This document shows, in pieces, positions 53,312-64,000 of a DNA stretch of 64,000 nucleotides. A program made the translations under genes and the position numbers. Position 1 is the first letter of the stretch; each line of letters opens with the position of its first letter. The stretch comes from Desulfofundulus salinus (GTDB lineage Bacteria > Bacillota > Desulfotomaculia > Desulfotomaculales > Desulfovirgulaceae). The stretch is taken from NCBI RefSeq assembly GCF_003627965.1, contig NZ_RBWE01000001.1, positions 1,962,312 through 2,026,311 of the forward strand, given 5' to 3'. A model generated the notes under the pieces. That model was not told the origin of the DNA. It made no database searches and was given only the letters and a program-made list of their open reading frames with translations.

Positions 53312-54106
53312 CTAGTCCCAGACCAGCTGATCCGCCGGGAAAACCGGTCCTTCCACGCATACCCGCCGATACTGCAAGGGTTCGCCGCCTTTGCCGGCAG
53401 TTTTACACACGCAGGAAAGGCAGGCTCCCACCCCGCAGCCCATGCGCTCCTCCAGGGAAAATTCCCCGGGCACATCATACCGGGCTAAAAGCAAAGCCGT
53501 TTGGTGCAGCATACCCCGGGGACCGCAGGCGTAAACCATGTCCGCCCCTTCGCCAGCCAGTATTTTTTCCAGCAGGTCCGTCACCGGACCATGGTGGCCG
53601 CAAGAACCGTCATCAGTGGCCACAGCCAGCTCAAACGGGGCGGTATATCCCTCCTTTCCCACCGGCAATTGATCGGCACTGCGGGCGCCCACCAGTAAAC
53701 AAACCTGGTTGTTTCTTTGTACCAATACTTGCCCTAAAAAAACAAGGGGAGCTACACCGATGCCGCCTCCTACCAGAACCACCCGCTGCCCCGGCGCCTG
53801 CAGGGTGAAACCACGGCCCAGGGGACCCATTACTCCAAGCCGCTCTCCCCTTCTCCTGGCGGCCAGCAAAGCGGTGCCCCTTCCGACCACCTGGTAAAGA
53901 AGGAATAGCTCTCCCCTTTCCCGGTTTACCCCGTGAATACTTATCGGACGGCGCAGCAAAGGATCCAGGTTGTCTGTACAACGTATGTAGACGAACTGAC
54001 CGGGAACAGCCGAGCGGGTTATCTGAGGGGCATAAAGGCTTAGCCGGTAAAGCCCCGGCCCCACCTGCTCCTGCTGCACCACTTCGGCAGGTATATCAAC
54101 AGCCAT
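53312..54106 (-). CDS. pyrK: Dihydroorotate dehydrogenase electron-transfer subunit
   Basis: FAD- and [2Fe-2S]-containing partner of PyrD that reduces NAD. 264 aa: an FAD-binding front (RRPISIHGV), NAD region (GGGIGVAPL, ACGPRGML), and the cluster cysteines in ERMGCGVGACLSCVCK followed by RVCVEGPVF. GGAGG precedes the ATG. It follows the polysaccharide deacetylase gene, divergently, and so is not joined to carB. Confidence 0.95.
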   Translation of the reverse strand: MAVDIPAEVVQQEQVGPGLYRLSLYAPQITRSAVPGQFVYIRCTDNLDPLLRRPISIHGVNRERGELFLLYQVVGRGTALLAARRRGERLGVMGPLGRGFTLQAPGQRVVLVGGGIGVAPLVFLGQVLVQRNNQVCLLVGARSADQLPVGKEGYTAPFELAVATDDGSCGHHGPVTDLLEKILAGEGADMVYACGPRGMLHQTALLLARYDVPGEFSLEERMGCGVGACLSCVCKTAGKGGEPLQYRRVCVEGPVFPADQLVWD

Positions 54107-54283
54107 ACCATGTTGCCTCCTGTTGGTGTTTTAACTAAAATTTTTTCGTATATGGGATACAGCAAACAAGGAATTTTCTCCCTGATAGCGAATATTTTAC
54201 TCTCAGCTTTTGTCCCGAGGTGAAAAAGTTCTCCCGGGAGCTAACCCCGATCATTGGAGAAGACAAAACAGGAGAGGCGACAC

Positions 54284-55252
54284 ATGAACCTCTTAGGGAT
54301 GACCAGACTATTACTCCTTTTCTTTGTACCATGGTCAGTTTCCTTTTCCTTTCCAACCCATTCCACCACCATCAGTTCCCACACGGGCTATCAAAACCGG
54401 GTGGCCGTACTCATGTACCACCACATCAGCGAAACCGACCGGGGTCCGGCGGTAATCACTCCCCGTTTATTCCAGGAACACCTGGACATCTTGCAAAGGA
54501 AAGGATACCAGGTTATCTCCGCGGAAAAACTGTCCCGGTTCCTGTCCGGAAAGGATACTATCCCGCCAAAGGCAGTGGTGATTACCTTTGATGACGGGTA
54601 TGAGTCCTTTTATACTTACGCCTACCCGGAATTAAAAAAAAGAAAAATGCCGGCTACCTGCTTTGTTATTGTAAAAAAAGTGGGTGACCCGACGGAAAAA
54701 ATACCCAAGCTCACCTGGGAACAAATGCGCGAAATGCAGGCCCACGGCATGAGTTTTTACCCCCATTCCTATGACAGCCACTACCAGGCCAGGTTTTCCC
54801 CGGGCCTGCCCGCCGCCCGGCATATACGACCGGCCCTGTCGGGACCCATCTGGCTCAGCAAGTTAAACCGCCGGGAAACAGAAGCAGAATATGAAGCCCG
54901 GGTGAAGGCAGATCTGCTCAAGGCCAAAGAGGTAATGGAAAGGGAGCTGGGTCGACCTGTAGACCAGTTTTGCTGGCCTTATGGAGCAGACAGTCCCACC
55001 GCCGCCAGGATTGCCCGCTCCCTGGGCTATAAATACCTCTATTATATCCGCAAGGGTTTGAACGACCCCCGCATCACCGATGGTTCTATCAGGCGCATCA
55101 ATGCGGGCAGCCCGGATATCACTCCTGAAATTCTGATCCGCAATATCGAAAAGTATTCTTTGCTCACTTCGGCCCAACAGTGGTGTCTGGCCTTTGCGCC
55201 CCTTCACCCGGCTCTGTTTAATCCAACTTTTGTAGCCCTCCACACGCTTTGA
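54284..55252 (+). CDS. Polysaccharide deacetylase family protein
   Basis: A 322-aa secreted or anchored NodB-fold deacetylase. The N-terminus is a signal-like helix (LLLLFFVPWSVSFSF). The catalytic Asp lies in VVITFDDGYESF and the metal histidines in FYPHSYDSHYQ, with CWPYGADSP as motif 4. The substrate may be peptidoglycan or spore-cortex glycan. ATG 54284 follows GGAGAGG. It is read against the pyr genes and stands between carB and pyrK. Confidence 0.85.
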   Translation: MNLLGMTRLLLLFFVPWSVSFSFPTHSTTISSHTGYQNRVAVLMYHHISETDRGPAVITPRLFQEHLDILQRKGYQVISAEKLSRFLSGKDTIPPKAVVITFDDGYESFYTYAYPELKKRKMPATCFVIVKKVGDPTEKIPKLTWEQMREMQAHGMSFYPHSYDSHYQARFSPGLPAARHIRPALSGPIWLSKLNRRETEAEYEARVKADLLKAKEVMERELGRPVDQFCWPYGADSPTAARIARSLGYKYLYYIRKGLNDPRITDGSIRRINAGSPDITPEILIRNIEKYSLLTSAQQWCLAFAPLHPALFNPTFVALHTL

Positions 55253-55282
55253 AATCAGGTAAGCTCCTTAAAGGAAACGGAG

Positions 55283-55310
55283 AAAAACCCCGGGTAGTAC
55301 GCCCGGGGTT
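55283..55310 (-). terminator. Terminator after carB
   Basis: AACCCCGGG-7-CCCGGGGTT starts five bases past the carB stop; on the minus strand it runs into TTTTTCT. On the plus strand it may also serve the deacetylase gene. It ends the PyrR-controlled operon before pyrK. Confidence 0.8.
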
Positions 55311-55315
55311 AATTG

Positions 55316-58300
55316 CTAAACCGCCACCTCCTGGATGGGGATCAGGTCCATGACATCCCCCTCTCTGATCGAAACAAGCGCTTCCAGGATGGCCCGGGCG
55401 GTATCCAGGGAGGTCAGGCAGGGGACGCCGTGTTCCACCGCTGCCCGGCGAATGCGGAAACCGTCCCGCTCCGGGGCCCTGCCCCGGGTGAGGGTGTTGA
55501 TGACCAGGTGGATCTTCCCTGCCCGGATGAGATCCACGATATGGGGGGAGCCTTCCCGCACCTTGTTTACCCGCTCCACCTCCAGGCCATTTTCCTGCAA
55601 AAAGGCCGCTGTCCCGGCGGTGGCGCAAATATTGTATCCCAGACGGGCCAGACCCCTTAAAAGGGGCAGGGCCTCTTTTTTATCCTTGTCGGCAATGGTG
55701 GCCAGGATGGTGCCGTTCCGGGGGATGTTGTAGCCGGCCGCCACCAGGGCCTTGTATAACGCCGCCGGGTAACTACTGTCCACCCCCATGACCTCGCCGG
55801 TGGACTTCATTTCCGGCCCCAGGGAGATATCTACCTGGAGCAGTTTGGCAAAACTGAATACGGGAGCCTTGACTCCGAAATAACGGCCTTCCGGGTAGAG
55901 GCCGCCGTCATAACCCAGGTTCTTTAATTTGCGCCCCAGGATAACTTTCGTAGCCAGACTGACCATGGGAATGCCGGTGATTTTGCTCATGTAGGGCACC
56001 GTGCGGCTGGCCCGCGGGTTGACTTCCAGCACGTAAACCTGTCCGTTGTAGAGCACGTACTGGATGTTGATCATTCCCCGCACATTTAAAGCCCGCGCCA
56101 GACGGGTGGTATAGTCCACCAGCTGGTTCTTTACTTCTGGAGCGATCTTGTTGGCCGGGTAAACGGCTATGCTATCCCCGGAATGAACGCCGGCCCGCTC
56201 GATATGCTTCATGATCCCCGGAATCAGCACCGTCTCCCCGTCGGCTATGGCATCTACTTCCAGCTCCTCGCCCTGCAGGTACTTATCCACCAGCACCGGG
56301 TGCTCGGGGGTGACCCTAACCGCATTGGCCATGTAGTTGAGCAGTTCTTCATGATTATAGACAATCTCCATGGCCCGTCCACCCAGAACATAGGAGGGCC
56401 TGACCAGCACGGGAAACCCAATTTCCCGAGCTATGTTTACTGCCTCGTCTACGGAAAAAGCCGCCCTCCCCGGCGGTTTGGGGATACCCAGTCCCACGAG
56501 TAGTTGATCGAAACGCTCCCGGTCTTCCGCCCGGTCGATATCCTCCACCGCCGTACCTAAAATGGGTATGCCGGCTTTGGCCAGGGGAACGGCCAGGTTA
56601 ATGGCCGTCTGACCACCAAACTGGACAATTACCCCCTCGGGGCGTTCCTTCCTCAGAATGTTCAAGACGTCTTCCAAAACAAGGGGCTCAAAGTAGAGCC
56701 GGTCGGCAGTATCAAAGTCTGTACTGACCGTCTCCGGGTTATTGTTTATGATAATTGCCTTAACACCTTCTTCCCGCAGGGCCCACACCGAGTGCACTGA
56801 GCAGTAGTCGAACTCGATACCCTGCCCGATACGAATGGGCCCCGAGCCCAGGACCACCACTTTGCGTACAGCGGTGTTTTGCGCTTCGTCCTCATGATCG
56901 TAACAGGAATAGTAGTAAGGGGTAACGGCCTCAAATTCTGCCGCACAGGTATCCACCATTTTATAAACGGGCTTGATTCCGCAATCTTCCCGCAGGGCCC
57001 GTATTTTGGCCTCGTCCTGGCCGGTAATTTGGGCCAGATAGGCGTCGGCAAAGCCCATTTCCTTGGCCCGGCGCAAAAGGTCCGGCGTTAAGGCCGCCGG
57101 TCCCTGGCGGCGAATCTTCTGCTCCAGCTGCACAATGTTTTGGATCTTGTCCAGGAAAAAGCGGTCAATGCCCGTTAAGGCCCGAACCCTGTCCACAAGC
57201 ATCCCCCGGCGTAAAGCTTCGGCCACCACAAACAGGCGCATATCTTCGGCCCGGGACAGCTTGGTTTCAATCTCTTCATCGCTCAACTGTTCCATCTCCG
57301 GGACCAAAAGACCCGCCAGGCCGATTTCCAGGGAGCGTACCGCCTTTAACAGGGCGCCTTCCAGGGTCCGGTCTATGGCCATAACTTCCCCGGTGGCCTT
57401 CATCTGGGTGCCCAGGGTGCGGTCGGCCAGGGCAAATTTGTCAAAGGGCCAGCGGGGGAATTTCAACACCACGTAGTCTATGGAAGGTTCAAAGCAGGCA
57501 TAGGTTTTACCCGTAACCGCGTTTTTAATCTCATCCAGGGTCAACCCCACGGCAACCTTGCTGGACACCTTGGCGATGGGATAACCGGTGGCCTTGGAGG
57601 CCAGAGCCGAAGAACGGGACACCCGGGGGTTGACCTCAATTACATAATATTTGTAGCTGTTGGGATCCAGGGCAAACTGCACATTGCAGCCCCCCTCAAC
57701 CCCCAAAGCCCGAATGATGTTCAGGGAGGCGGTGCGCAGCATCTGGAATTCCTTGTCACTCAAAGTTTGCACGGGAGCAACCACAATGCTGTCCCCGGTA
57801 TGAATGCCCATGGGGTCGATATTTTCCATGCTGCAGATGATGATGCAGTTGTCGGCGCTGTCCCGCATCACCTCAAACTCGATTTCCTTCCAACCCACCA
57901 GGCCCCTTTCCACGAGCACCTGGTGAATAATGCTGGCCTTTAAACCACGGGTGACGGTAGCCTTCAGTTCATCCATGTCATAGACCATGCCCCCGCCGGT
58001 ACCCCCCAGAGTGTAGGCAGGGCGAACCACCAGGGGAAAGCCGATTTCCCGGGCAAAGGCCACCGCTTCATCAACGCTGCTGACAATGGTGCTCTCAGGA
58101 ATGGGCTCGCCAATGCGTTCCATGGTGAGCTTAAATTCTTCCCGGTCTTCGGCCCGGCGGATGGCTTCCAGGGGCGTACCCAAAAGCTGTACCCCCTCGG
58201 CCTCCAGCACCCCGGTGTTCGCCAGTTGCAGGGCCATGTTCAGTCCCACTTGGCCGCCCAGGCTGGGCAAAAGGCCGTCCGGTTTTTCCTTGCGGATGAC

Positions 58301-58528
58301 CCGGGCAACAAACTCAGGCGTTAAAGGTTCGATATATACCCGGTCGGCCATGTTGGCATCGGTCATGATCGTGGCCGGGTTGCTGTTTACCAGCACCACT
58401 TCCAGCCCTTCTTCCCGTAAAGCGCGGCAGGCCTGGGTACCGGCGTAGTCAAATTCCGCCGCCTGGCCGATGACAATGGGCCCGGAGCCAATGACCATTA
58501 CCTTGCGCAGTCCCTTTTTCAACGGCAT
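55316..58528 (-). CDS. carB: Carbamoyl-phosphate synthase large subunit
   Basis: 1070-aa synthetase making carbamoyl phosphate from bicarbonate and ammonia delivered by CarA. Two tandem ATP-grasp halves each start with an IGSGPI/LGSGPI motif ([38 protein letters not shown]). The C-terminal MGS-like allosteric domain runs from about residue 940. It lies three bases after carA, with GGAGGAAG upstream. Confidence 0.97.
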   Translation of the reverse strand: MPLKKGLRKVMVIGSGPIVIGQAAEFDYAGTQACRALREEGLEVVLVNSNPATIMTDANMADRVYIEPLTPEFVARVIRKEKPDGLLPSLGGQVGLNMALQLANTGVLEAEGVQLLGTPLEAIRRAEDREEFKLTMERIGEPIPESTIVSSVDEAVAFAREIGFPLVVRPAYTLGGTGGGMVYDMDELKATVTRGLKASIIHQVLVERGLVGWKEIEFEVMRDSADNCIIICSMENIDPMGIHTGDSIVVAPVQTLSDKEFQMLRTASLNIIRALGVEGGCNVQFALDPNSYKYYVIEVNPRVSRSSALASKATGYPIAKVSSKVAVGLTLDEIKNAVTGKTYACFEPSIDYVVLKFPRWPFDKFALADRTLGTQMKATGEVMAIDRTLEGALLKAVRSLEIGLAGLLVPEMEQLSDEEIETKLSRAEDMRLFVVAEALRRGMLVDRVRALTGIDRFFLDKIQNIVQLEQKIRRQGPAALTPDLLRRAKEMGFADAYLAQITGQDEAKIRALREDCGIKPVYKMVDTCAAEFEAVTPYYYSCYDHEDEAQNTAVRKVVVLGSGPIRIGQGIEFDYCSVHSVWALREEGVKAIIINNNPETVSTDFDTADRLYFEPLVLEDVLNILRKERPEGVIVQFGGQTAINLAVPLAKAGIPILGTAVEDIDRAEDRERFDQLLVGLGIPKPPGRAAFSVDEAVNIAREIGFPVLVRPSYVLGGRAMEIVYNHEELLNYMANAVRVTPEHPVLVDKYLQGEELEVDAIADGETVLIPGIMKHIERAGVHSGDSIAVYPANKIAPEVKNQLVDYTTRLARALNVRGMINIQYVLYNGQVYVLEVNPRASRTVPYMSKITGIPMVSLATKVILGRKLKNLGYDGGLYPEGRYFGVKAPVFSFAKLLQVDISLGPEMKSTGEVMGVDSSYPAALYKALVAAGYNIPRNGTILATIADKDKKEALPLLRGLARLGYNICATAGTAAFLQENGLEVERVNKVREGSPHIVDLIRAGKIHLVINTLTRGRAPERDGFRIRRAAVEHGVPCLTSLDTARAILEALVSIREGDVMDLIPIQEVAV

Positions 58529-58532
58529 GTTA

Positions 58533-59609
58533 TCACTTCCTCCGCTGCATTAAGTCAATAAACTGGTCGAACAGATAAGCTGATTCCCGCGGGCCCGGGG
58601 AGGCCTCGGGGTGGTACTGTACCGAGAAAAGCGGCAGGTGCTTGTGCCGGATGCCCTCCACCGTACCGTCGTTCAGGTTCCGGTGGCAGACTTCCACGGG
58701 TAAACCGGCCAGGGAATCGGCATCCACCGCAAACCCGTGGTTCTGGGAGGTGATGTACACCTTGCCCGTAGCCAGGTCCTTTACCGGGTGGTTGGCCCCC
58801 CGGTGACCAAATTTCATCTTATAAGTTTTGGCCCCCAGGGCCAGGGCAATCACCTGGTGGCCCAGGCAAATGCCAAACATGGGGCGCTTTCCGATCAGTT
58901 CCCTGGTGGTCCGGATGGCGTAGGGAACATCCACCGGGTCGCCGGGACCGTTGGATAGCAGGATGCCGTCGGGATGCAAGGCTAGAATTTCCCGAGCCGT
59001 AGTAGTAGGAGGCACCACCACTACCTCGCAATCCCGCTCCCGCAGGTGCCGGATTATATTCAGTTTGGAACCCAGGTCTATCAAGACTACCCGGTACCCT
59101 TTACCCTCCAGGGTATAGATTTCCTTTGTGGCCACCTCGGGCACCAGCTCCTGCCCGGTCAGGTGGGGGCATTGTTTGGCCTTTTCCACCAGGAGGGCGG
59201 GATCGTTGCATTCGGTGCTCAAGACACCCCGCATGGTCCCCTGGTTGCGCAGGTGGCAGGTTAAGGCGCGGGTATCGATACCGGAAATGCCCACCACCCC
59301 TTCCCGGGCCAGGAAGTCGGACAGGCGGTAGCTCGCCCGCCAGTTGCTGGGCCGGTCGCACTCCTCCCGCACCACAAAGCCCCGCACATAGGACTTTTTC
59401 GCTTCGAAATCCTCCCGGTTGATGCCGTAGTTGCCAATCAAGGGATAGGTCATCACCACAATCTGGCCGCAGTAGGAAGGGTCGGTGAGGATTTCCTGGT
59501 AGCCGGTCATGGCGGTGTTAAAGACCACCTCTCCCCATCTTTCCCCCCTGGCCCCAAAGGCCCGGCCGGTAAACACGGTTCCGTCTTCGAGAGCTAGTAT
59601 GGCCTGCAT
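58533..59609 (-). CDS. carA: Carbamoyl-phosphate synthase small subunit
   Basis: Glutaminase subunit, 358 aa. The N-terminal CPSase domain ([27 protein letters not shown]) is followed by a class I amidotransferase with the nucleophile in [15 protein letters not shown] and the HPEASPGP triad. ATG 59609 or the one before it (59612) are both served by GAGGTG. Confidence 0.96.
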   Translation of the reverse strand: MQAILALEDGTVFTGRAFGARGERWGEVVFNTAMTGYQEILTDPSYCGQIVVMTYPLIGNYGINREDFEAKKSYVRGFVVREECDRPSNWRASYRLSDFLAREGVVGISGIDTRALTCHLRNQGTMRGVLSTECNDPALLVEKAKQCPHLTGQELVPEVATKEIYTLEGKGYRVVLIDLGSKLNIIRHLRERDCEVVVVPPTTTAREILALHPDGILLSNGPGDPVDVPYAIRTTRELIGKRPMFGICLGHQVIALALGAKTYKMKFGHRGANHPVKDLATGKVYITSQNHGFAVDADSLAGLPVEVCHRNLNDGTVEGIRHKHLPLFSVQYHPEASPGPRESAYLFDQFIDLMQRRK

Positions 59610-59670
59610 CATCGTAACACCTCGCATTCTGGTGGTTATATGAGAGTATCCAGTGCCGGTCGTGCCCCGT

Positions 59671-60966
59671 TCAGGATATCATCGCCAGGTTGCGGTTGTA
59701 AACTACCTGCCCTTTGACGATGGTGGCCACGGGGAGGCCCTGTAAACGTCTACCGGCAAAAGGAGTGTTCCGTCCCTTGCTGGCAAAGGTAGCCGGATCA
59801 ACTACTTCGGTCAGCTCGGGATCGATGATGGTTATATCGGCATCTCCCCCCACTTTAAGCACGCCTTCCTGGAGGCCCAGGATGCGGGCGGGGTTCACCG
59901 TCAGTTTGCGGATGGCCTCCACCGGGCTTAAAACACCCGGTATTACCAGCTCAGTCCACACCAGTCCCAGGGCGGTTTCCAGGCCCACCAGGCCAAAGGG
60001 AGCCTGCTGGTATTCCACGTCCTTTTCCTCCAACGTATGGGGGGCGTGGTCGGTGGCAATGACGTCAATGGTGCCGTCGGCCAGGGCTTCTTTCAACGCC
60101 GCCACATCCTCCTCAGTACGCAGGGGAGGGTTGACCTTGGTGCTGGTATCATAATCAGCCACCGCCCGGTCGGTAAGAGTGAAATGATGGGGAGTAACCT
60201 CGGCCGTCACCGGCACTCCCCGGGCCTTGGCCTCGCGGATCAGGCGCACTGAACCGGCGGTGCTGACGTGGGCGATGTGCAGGGGGCAACCGGTGTACTC
60301 GGATAGAATTATATCCCGGGCGACCATAATTTCTTCGGCCGCAGCCGGGATGCCCGGCAGTCCCAAAACGGTAGATATGTAGCCTTCATGCATCACACCG
60401 CCGGCAGACAAAGTTGGTTCCTCGCAGTGGGAAATAACGGGTAGTCCCACCATCCGGGCATACTGCATGGCCCGACGCATCACCGCTGCACTGGCCACCG
60501 ACCGGCCGTCATCGGAGAGGGCCACCGCGCCGGCCTCTTTCAAATCGGCCATTTCCGTTAGCTCTTCACCCCGGCTACCCCGTGTAAGGGCTCCGATGGG
60601 GTAAACTTTGACCAGGCCCGCTTCCTTTGCCCTGGCCTTGATGTAAGAAATAACCGCCCGGTTATCAGCTACCGGATCAGTATTGGGCATACAGGCCACA
60701 GCGGTAAAACCCCCCCGGGCCGCCGCCCGGCTACCCGAAGCAATGGTCTCCTTGGCCTCAAAGCCCGGTTCCCGGAAATGAACATGCATGTCGATTAACC
60801 CTGGGGCAACCAGTTTGCCGGCAACATCCATTACGGCACCTTCTCCCGGTTCCAGGCCGGGACCGACGGCGGCAATTTCCCCTTCCACAATCAAAATGTC
60901 AGCGGCAAACATTTTCCCGGCCTGGGGGTCAATCACCCGGCCACCTTTGATCAGCAGTTTATGCAT
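59671..60966 (-). CDS. pyrC: Dihydroorotase
   Basis: Cyclises carbamoyl aspartate. 431-aa amidohydrolase of the PyrC type I/III group: [17 protein letters not shown] (HxH), the later metal His in VISHCEEP and HIAHVST, and [12 protein letters not shown] (catalytic Asp). ATG 60966 overlaps the pyrB end by eight bases, with GGTGGAGG upstream. Confidence 0.95.
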   Translation of the reverse strand: MHKLLIKGGRVIDPQAGKMFAADILIVEGEIAAVGPGLEPGEGAVMDVAGKLVAPGLIDMHVHFREPGFEAKETIASGSRAAARGGFTAVACMPNTDPVADNRAVISYIKARAKEAGLVKVYPIGALTRGSRGEELTEMADLKEAGAVALSDDGRSVASAAVMRRAMQYARMVGLPVISHCEEPTLSAGGVMHEGYISTVLGLPGIPAAAEEIMVARDIILSEYTGCPLHIAHVSTAGSVRLIREAKARGVPVTAEVTPHHFTLTDRAVADYDTSTKVNPPLRTEEDVAALKEALADGTIDVIATDHAPHTLEEKDVEYQQAPFGLVGLETALGLVWTELVIPGVLSPVEAIRKLTVNPARILGLQEGVLKVGGDADITIIDPELTEVVDPATFASKGRNTPFAGRRLQGLPVATIVKGQVVYNRNLAMIS

Positions 60967-61894
60967 CCGGTATCCCCCCTCCACCCAGCAGGTACAGTAG
61001 AGCCATGCGCACGGCCACCCCATTGGTAACCTGTTCGTTGATCACCGAGTTAATTCCGTCGGCCACCTCCGGGGATATTTCCACCCCCCGGTTCATTGGC
61101 CCGGGGTGCATAACCAGAGCACCGGGACGGGCCAGGGCCAGTCTTTCCCGGTTGAGGCCGAATAAACGGGCGTATTCTCTGATGCTGGGAAAAAGGCCCT
61201 GCTGCTGCCTTTCCAGCTGGATGCGCAGCATCATCACCACATCGGCGCCGTCCAGGGCCTCCTCTATACGCGTACACACCTGTACACCGGTGGCTTCTAT
61301 CTCGGGAGGGATCATGGTAGCGGGACCACAGATACGCACCCGGGCGCCCATTTTGGTAAAACCCCAGATGTTTGAGCGGGCCACCCGGCTGTGTAAAACG
61401 TCCCCGATAATGGCCACGTTGAGCCCCGCAAGCTCTCCCTTTTTCTCCCGCACGGTAAACATGTCCAGGAGGGCCTGGGTGGGATGCTCGTGGGCACCAT
61501 CGCCGGCGTTAATTACCGCCGCCCGGATGGTGCGGGCCAACAGGTTTGGCGCTCCGGCCATGGGGTGGCGCAGGATGACCACGTCGGCGCCCATGGCCGC
61601 CAGCGTCCGGGCGGTGTCCTTCAGGGTTTCTCCCTTGACCACGCTGCTGGTAGCGGTGGAAATGTTCACGCTATCGGCACTTAAATACTTGGCGGCCAGC
61701 TCAAAGGAGGTACGGGTGCGGGTGCTGGGTTCGTAAAACAACGTCACCACCGTCCGCCCCCTTAAGGCAGGCACCTTTTTAATGGCGCGCCCCAGGATCT
61801 CCTTCATGGGCACGGCCGTGTCAAGGATCAGCTTGATTTCTTCCGCCGACAGGTTTTGCAGGCCGAGAAGGTCCTTGCGCTTCCAGTTCATCAT
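60959..61894 (-). CDS. pyrB: Aspartate carbamoyltransferase catalytic subunit
   Basis: First committed step to UMP. 311 aa; the carbamoyl-phosphate loop is [15 protein letters not shown], and [11 protein letters not shown] and [12 protein letters not shown] are conserved. ATG 61894 or the next codon follows GGAGG by 6 bases. No regulatory PyrI gene follows, as usual in Firmicutes. It is preceded by a PyrR attenuator. Confidence 0.96.
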   Translation of the reverse strand: MMNWKRKDLLGLQNLSAEEIKLILDTAVPMKEILGRAIKKVPALRGRTVVTLFYEPSTRTRTSFELAAKYLSADSVNISTATSSVVKGETLKDTARTLAAMGADVVILRHPMAGAPNLLARTIRAAVINAGDGAHEHPTQALLDMFTVREKKGELAGLNVAIIGDVLHSRVARSNIWGFTKMGARVRICGPATMIPPEIEATGVQVCTRIEEALDGADVVMMLRIQLERQQQGLFPSIREYARLFGLNRERLALARPGALVMHPGPMNRGVEISPEVADGINSVINEQVTNGVAVRMALLYLLGGGGIPDA

Positions 61895-61914
61895 GCCAAG
61901 CCTCCGCATCTCCT

Positions 61915-62016
61915 AAAAATAAAGCCCCGCCCGGTATCAGTCCCGGAACGAGGCCGGCAAGCGCTGGGCGTGCCCTCCTTGCCGGCCTCTCTGGACCGTT
62001 GCTTAAAAGACGGCAC
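61915..62016 (-). promoter_or_regulatory. PyrR attenuator between pyrR and pyrB
   Basis: On the minus strand, in order: a PyrR-binding loop CGGTCCAGAGAGGCCG (61983-61998) on a lower GTGCC/GGCAC stem; an antiterminator with perfect 12-bp arms GAGGCCGGCAAG/CTTGCCGGCCTC; and a terminator (GCCTC...GGGGC plus TTTATTTTT, 61915-61954) that competes for the CTTGCCGGCCTC arm. This is the classic three-way PyrR switch: UMP-bound PyrR favours termination before pyrB. Confidence 0.88.
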
Positions 62017-62024
62017 CGGAGCAT

Positions 62025-62576
<552 letters not shown>

Positions 62577-62585
62577 TCATGCCCA

Positions 62586-62671
62586 TAAAAATGCCTGCTT
62601 GCCACCGGCAAGCAGGCATAGTCAACGCTTTAATCCTACGTCCTATGTTCCTTGCCGGCCTCACGGGACCG
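62586..62671 (-). promoter_or_regulatory. PyrR attenuator upstream of pyrR
   Basis: PyrR-binding loop CGGTCCCGTGAGGCCGG (62655-62671) leads into an antiterminator (CCGGCAAG with CTTGCCGG) that competes with a strong terminator GCCTGCTTGCC-GGT-GGCAAGCAGGC plus ATTTTTAT (62586-62617). The loop is the UCCNGUGAGG variant of the PyrR site. It autoregulates the whole operon. Confidence 0.88.
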
Positions 62672-62703
62672 ACTTCAAGGGCTTTTATTTTCATTCCCTA
62701 AAA

Positions 62704-62732
62704 GAATACAAAAATCCACGCCAAATGTCAAG
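62704..62732 (-). promoter_or_regulatory. Promoter of the pyr operon
   Basis: Minus strand TTGACA (62727-62732), 17 bases, TATTCT (62704-62709), about 30 bases before the PyrR-binding loop. Confidence 0.8.
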
Positions 62733-62798
62733 TGATGAACGTACGCTTTTGTGATCCGTCTGTGATATTGTCAGGGTAAAATCCGTCAGTGAAAACTG

Positions 62799-63074
62799 CT
62801 ACATCCGGTTAATGCCGATAAAAATCAGGGCGACCCCCAGCAGGATAATGGCCATGCTGGAAGGGGAAACTTTACCCGCCAGGCCCACCAGTCCCAGGCT
62901 GGTAGTCGTAAGCAGTACCGTTGGACCCACCAGGGCCAAAAGACTATTTATTTTAAAAGCCGTTTCCACCCGGTTAAAGTACAGCATTAACATGGCCGCG
63001 CTAAATTCAACGGATGAAGAGAGCAGCCGCAAAAGAGCCATACCTAAAACGATGCGGTCCAGGAACAGAAACAT
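62799..63074 (-). CDS. YqhV family (DUF2619) small membrane protein
   Basis: 91 aa from ATG 63074 (AGGAGGG upstream), with about three hydrophobic helices. FLDRIVLGMALLRLLSSSVEF and VETAFKINSLLALVGP follow the YqhV family, whose gene often lies near sporulation genes in spore formers. Its role is not known. The frame is open further upstream but without a start signal. Confidence 0.8.
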   Translation of the reverse strand: MFLFLDRIVLGMALLRLLSSSVEFSAAMLMLYFNRVETAFKINSLLALVGPTVLLTTTSLGLVGLAGKVSPSSMAIILLGVALIFIGINRM

Positions 63075-63185
63075 AAAATCCCTCCTGCCGGTTTTTACTA
63101 AAATTTCATATGCCCCGCGGCATAGATAAATGCATAGGCGAGGTTGGAGACAGGGAAAACTTTTGGCGAAAGGATGGGATAGCCG

Positions 63186-64000
63186 ATGAAGCCGCAAAAA
63201 AGCACCCTGGTGCTGGCTGCCTTAAGTGGGGTGCCCTTTATTATGGTTTTGGGCAATTCCATGCTCATCCCGGTACTGCCCGCCATCAAGGAAGCACTGC
63301 ACCTCACCCAGTTTAAGGTCAGCCTGTTGATCACCCTCTTTTCCATCCCTGCCGGAATTATCATTCCGCTGGCCGGTTTTTTGTCCGACCGCTTTGGCCG
63401 CAAAAAAGTAATTGCGCCGGCGCTAATCCTTTACGGTCTGGGCGGTATAGTGGCCGGCCTGGCGGCTATTTTATTGAAAAGCCTGGCTTATCCGGCCATT
63501 CTCGGGGGACGCATTTTGCAGGGCATTGGCGCGGCCGGGACTGCACCCATTGCCATGGCCCTTACCGGGGACCTTTTCACCGGTAAGCAGCGGGGCACTG
63601 CTCTGGGCATCATCGAAGCCGCCAACGGTCTGGGCAAGGTGGTAAGCCCCATTTTAGGGGCCTTGTTGGGCCTCATCACCTGGTATGCCACATTTCTTTT
63701 TTTTCCCCTGGTGGTTATTCCAGTGGTACTGGGGCTATGGTTCCTGGTCAAAGAGCCGGAAGGCAACCGGCAGGCACAAAGTGTAAACCAGTATCTGAAA
63801 TCCATCGCCCGGATTTTTGAGAAAAAATCCGCCATGCTGCTTACTTCTTTTCTTGGTGGGGCCGTAGCATTACTTATTCTTTTCGGGGTGTTATTTTTTC
63901 TATCCGAACACCTGGAAACGGTTTTCCGGCTAAACGGAGTGCGCAAAGGCGGAGCGTTGGCCATACCGGTTTTATTTATGAGTACAACTTCTTACCTCAC
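63186..64000 (+). CDS. MFS transporter, N-terminal part (cut by window edge)
   Basis: 271 codons are visible of a major-facilitator protein of the drug-efflux (EmrB/QacA-like) group. Features are GFLSDRFGRKKVI between helices 2 and 3 (motif A) and GRILQGIGAAGTAPIAMAL in helix 4 (motif B). Further helices follow up to the edge. ATG 63186 has GGATGGGA upstream. Divergent from yqhV; the substrate is unknown. Confidence 0.88.
   Translation, partial: MKPQKSTLVLAALSGVPFIMVLGNSMLIPVLPAIKEALHLTQFKVSLLITLFSIPAGIIIPLAGFLSDRFGRKKVIAPALILYGLGGIVAGLAAILLKSLAYPAILGGRILQGIGAAGTAPIAMALTGDLFTGKQRGTALGIIEAANGLGKVVSPILGALLGLITWYATFLFFPLVVIPVVLGLWFLVKEPEGNRQAQSVNQYLKSIARIFEKKSAMLLTSFLGGAVALLILFGVLFFLSEHLETVFRLNGVRKGGALAIPVLFMSTTSYL

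Overview
The window looks like a chromosomal backbone segment from a spore-forming, GC-rich, anaerobic Firmicute of the Desulfotomaculum/Pelotomaculum (Peptococcaceae) type. This rests on the gene content: a PASTA kinase, RemA, RqcH, YqhV, an alpha/beta SASP with a sigma-G-like promoter, PyrR attenuation, LL-diaminopimelate aminotransferase, and many TTG/GTG starts behind strong AGGAGG sites. The genus is inference. I see no rRNA, tRNA, CRISPR array, prophage or intact insertion sequence. Most of the DNA is conserved housekeeping sequence on the minus strand.

Layout. 1-12.3 kb: a mismatch-repair/tRNA-modification block. mutS, a HyuA-like protein, an HDAC-family deacetylase, mutL, an RsmJ-like methyltransferase and miaA run leftwards. 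miaB and a RicA-like gene run rightwards from a divergent promoter and meet a COG3044 ATPase tail to tail. 12.3-28.9 kb: one long leftward series, consisting of an unknown gene, priA, def, fmt, a DUF116 gene, rsmB, rlmN, two FHA genes, a PP2C phosphatase, FtsW/RodA, a PBP, a PASTA kinase, rsgA, rpe, a mini-rubredoxin and cheW. It joins translation start, rRNA modification and Ser/Thr-kinase control of the cell wall. 29-36.5 kb: a MarR regulator and a zinc-finger/winged-helix gene (+), then yicC-remA-gmk-rpoZ-coaBC and dapF-dapL-aminotransferase (-). 36.6-41.8 kb: a SERCA-like calcium ATPase, a 618-bp gap holding a long inverted repeat, and rqcH (+). 41.8-45.9 kb: a BirA-controlled biotin operon, bioY-bioD-bioA-(33-aa ORF)-bioB. 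46-48.5 kb: ald and alr. 48.5-50.4 kb: a decayed patch with a permease remnant, a kinase remnant and a frameshifted response regulator. 50.3-62.7 kb: the pyrimidine genes pyrR-pyrB-pyrC-carA-carB under two PyrR attenuators, ending at a terminator, followed by separately placed pyrK-pyrD, pyrF and pyrE. These are interrupted by a polysaccharide deacetylase, a nested inverted repeat and a SASP gene. 62.8-64 kb: yqhV and the start of an MFS transporter.

The most unusual items are the probable 33-aa gene just upstream of bioB, a dispersed family of short inverted-repeat (MITE-like) elements in operon gaps (36.5, 39.7-40.0, 44.35 and 52.15-52.37 kb), and the hydantoinase-like plus zinc-tailed deacetylase pair between mutS and mutL. 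The FHA-phosphatase-FtsW-PBP-kinase block laid out as in actinobacteria is also notable. No single, clearly new multi-gene system is evident.
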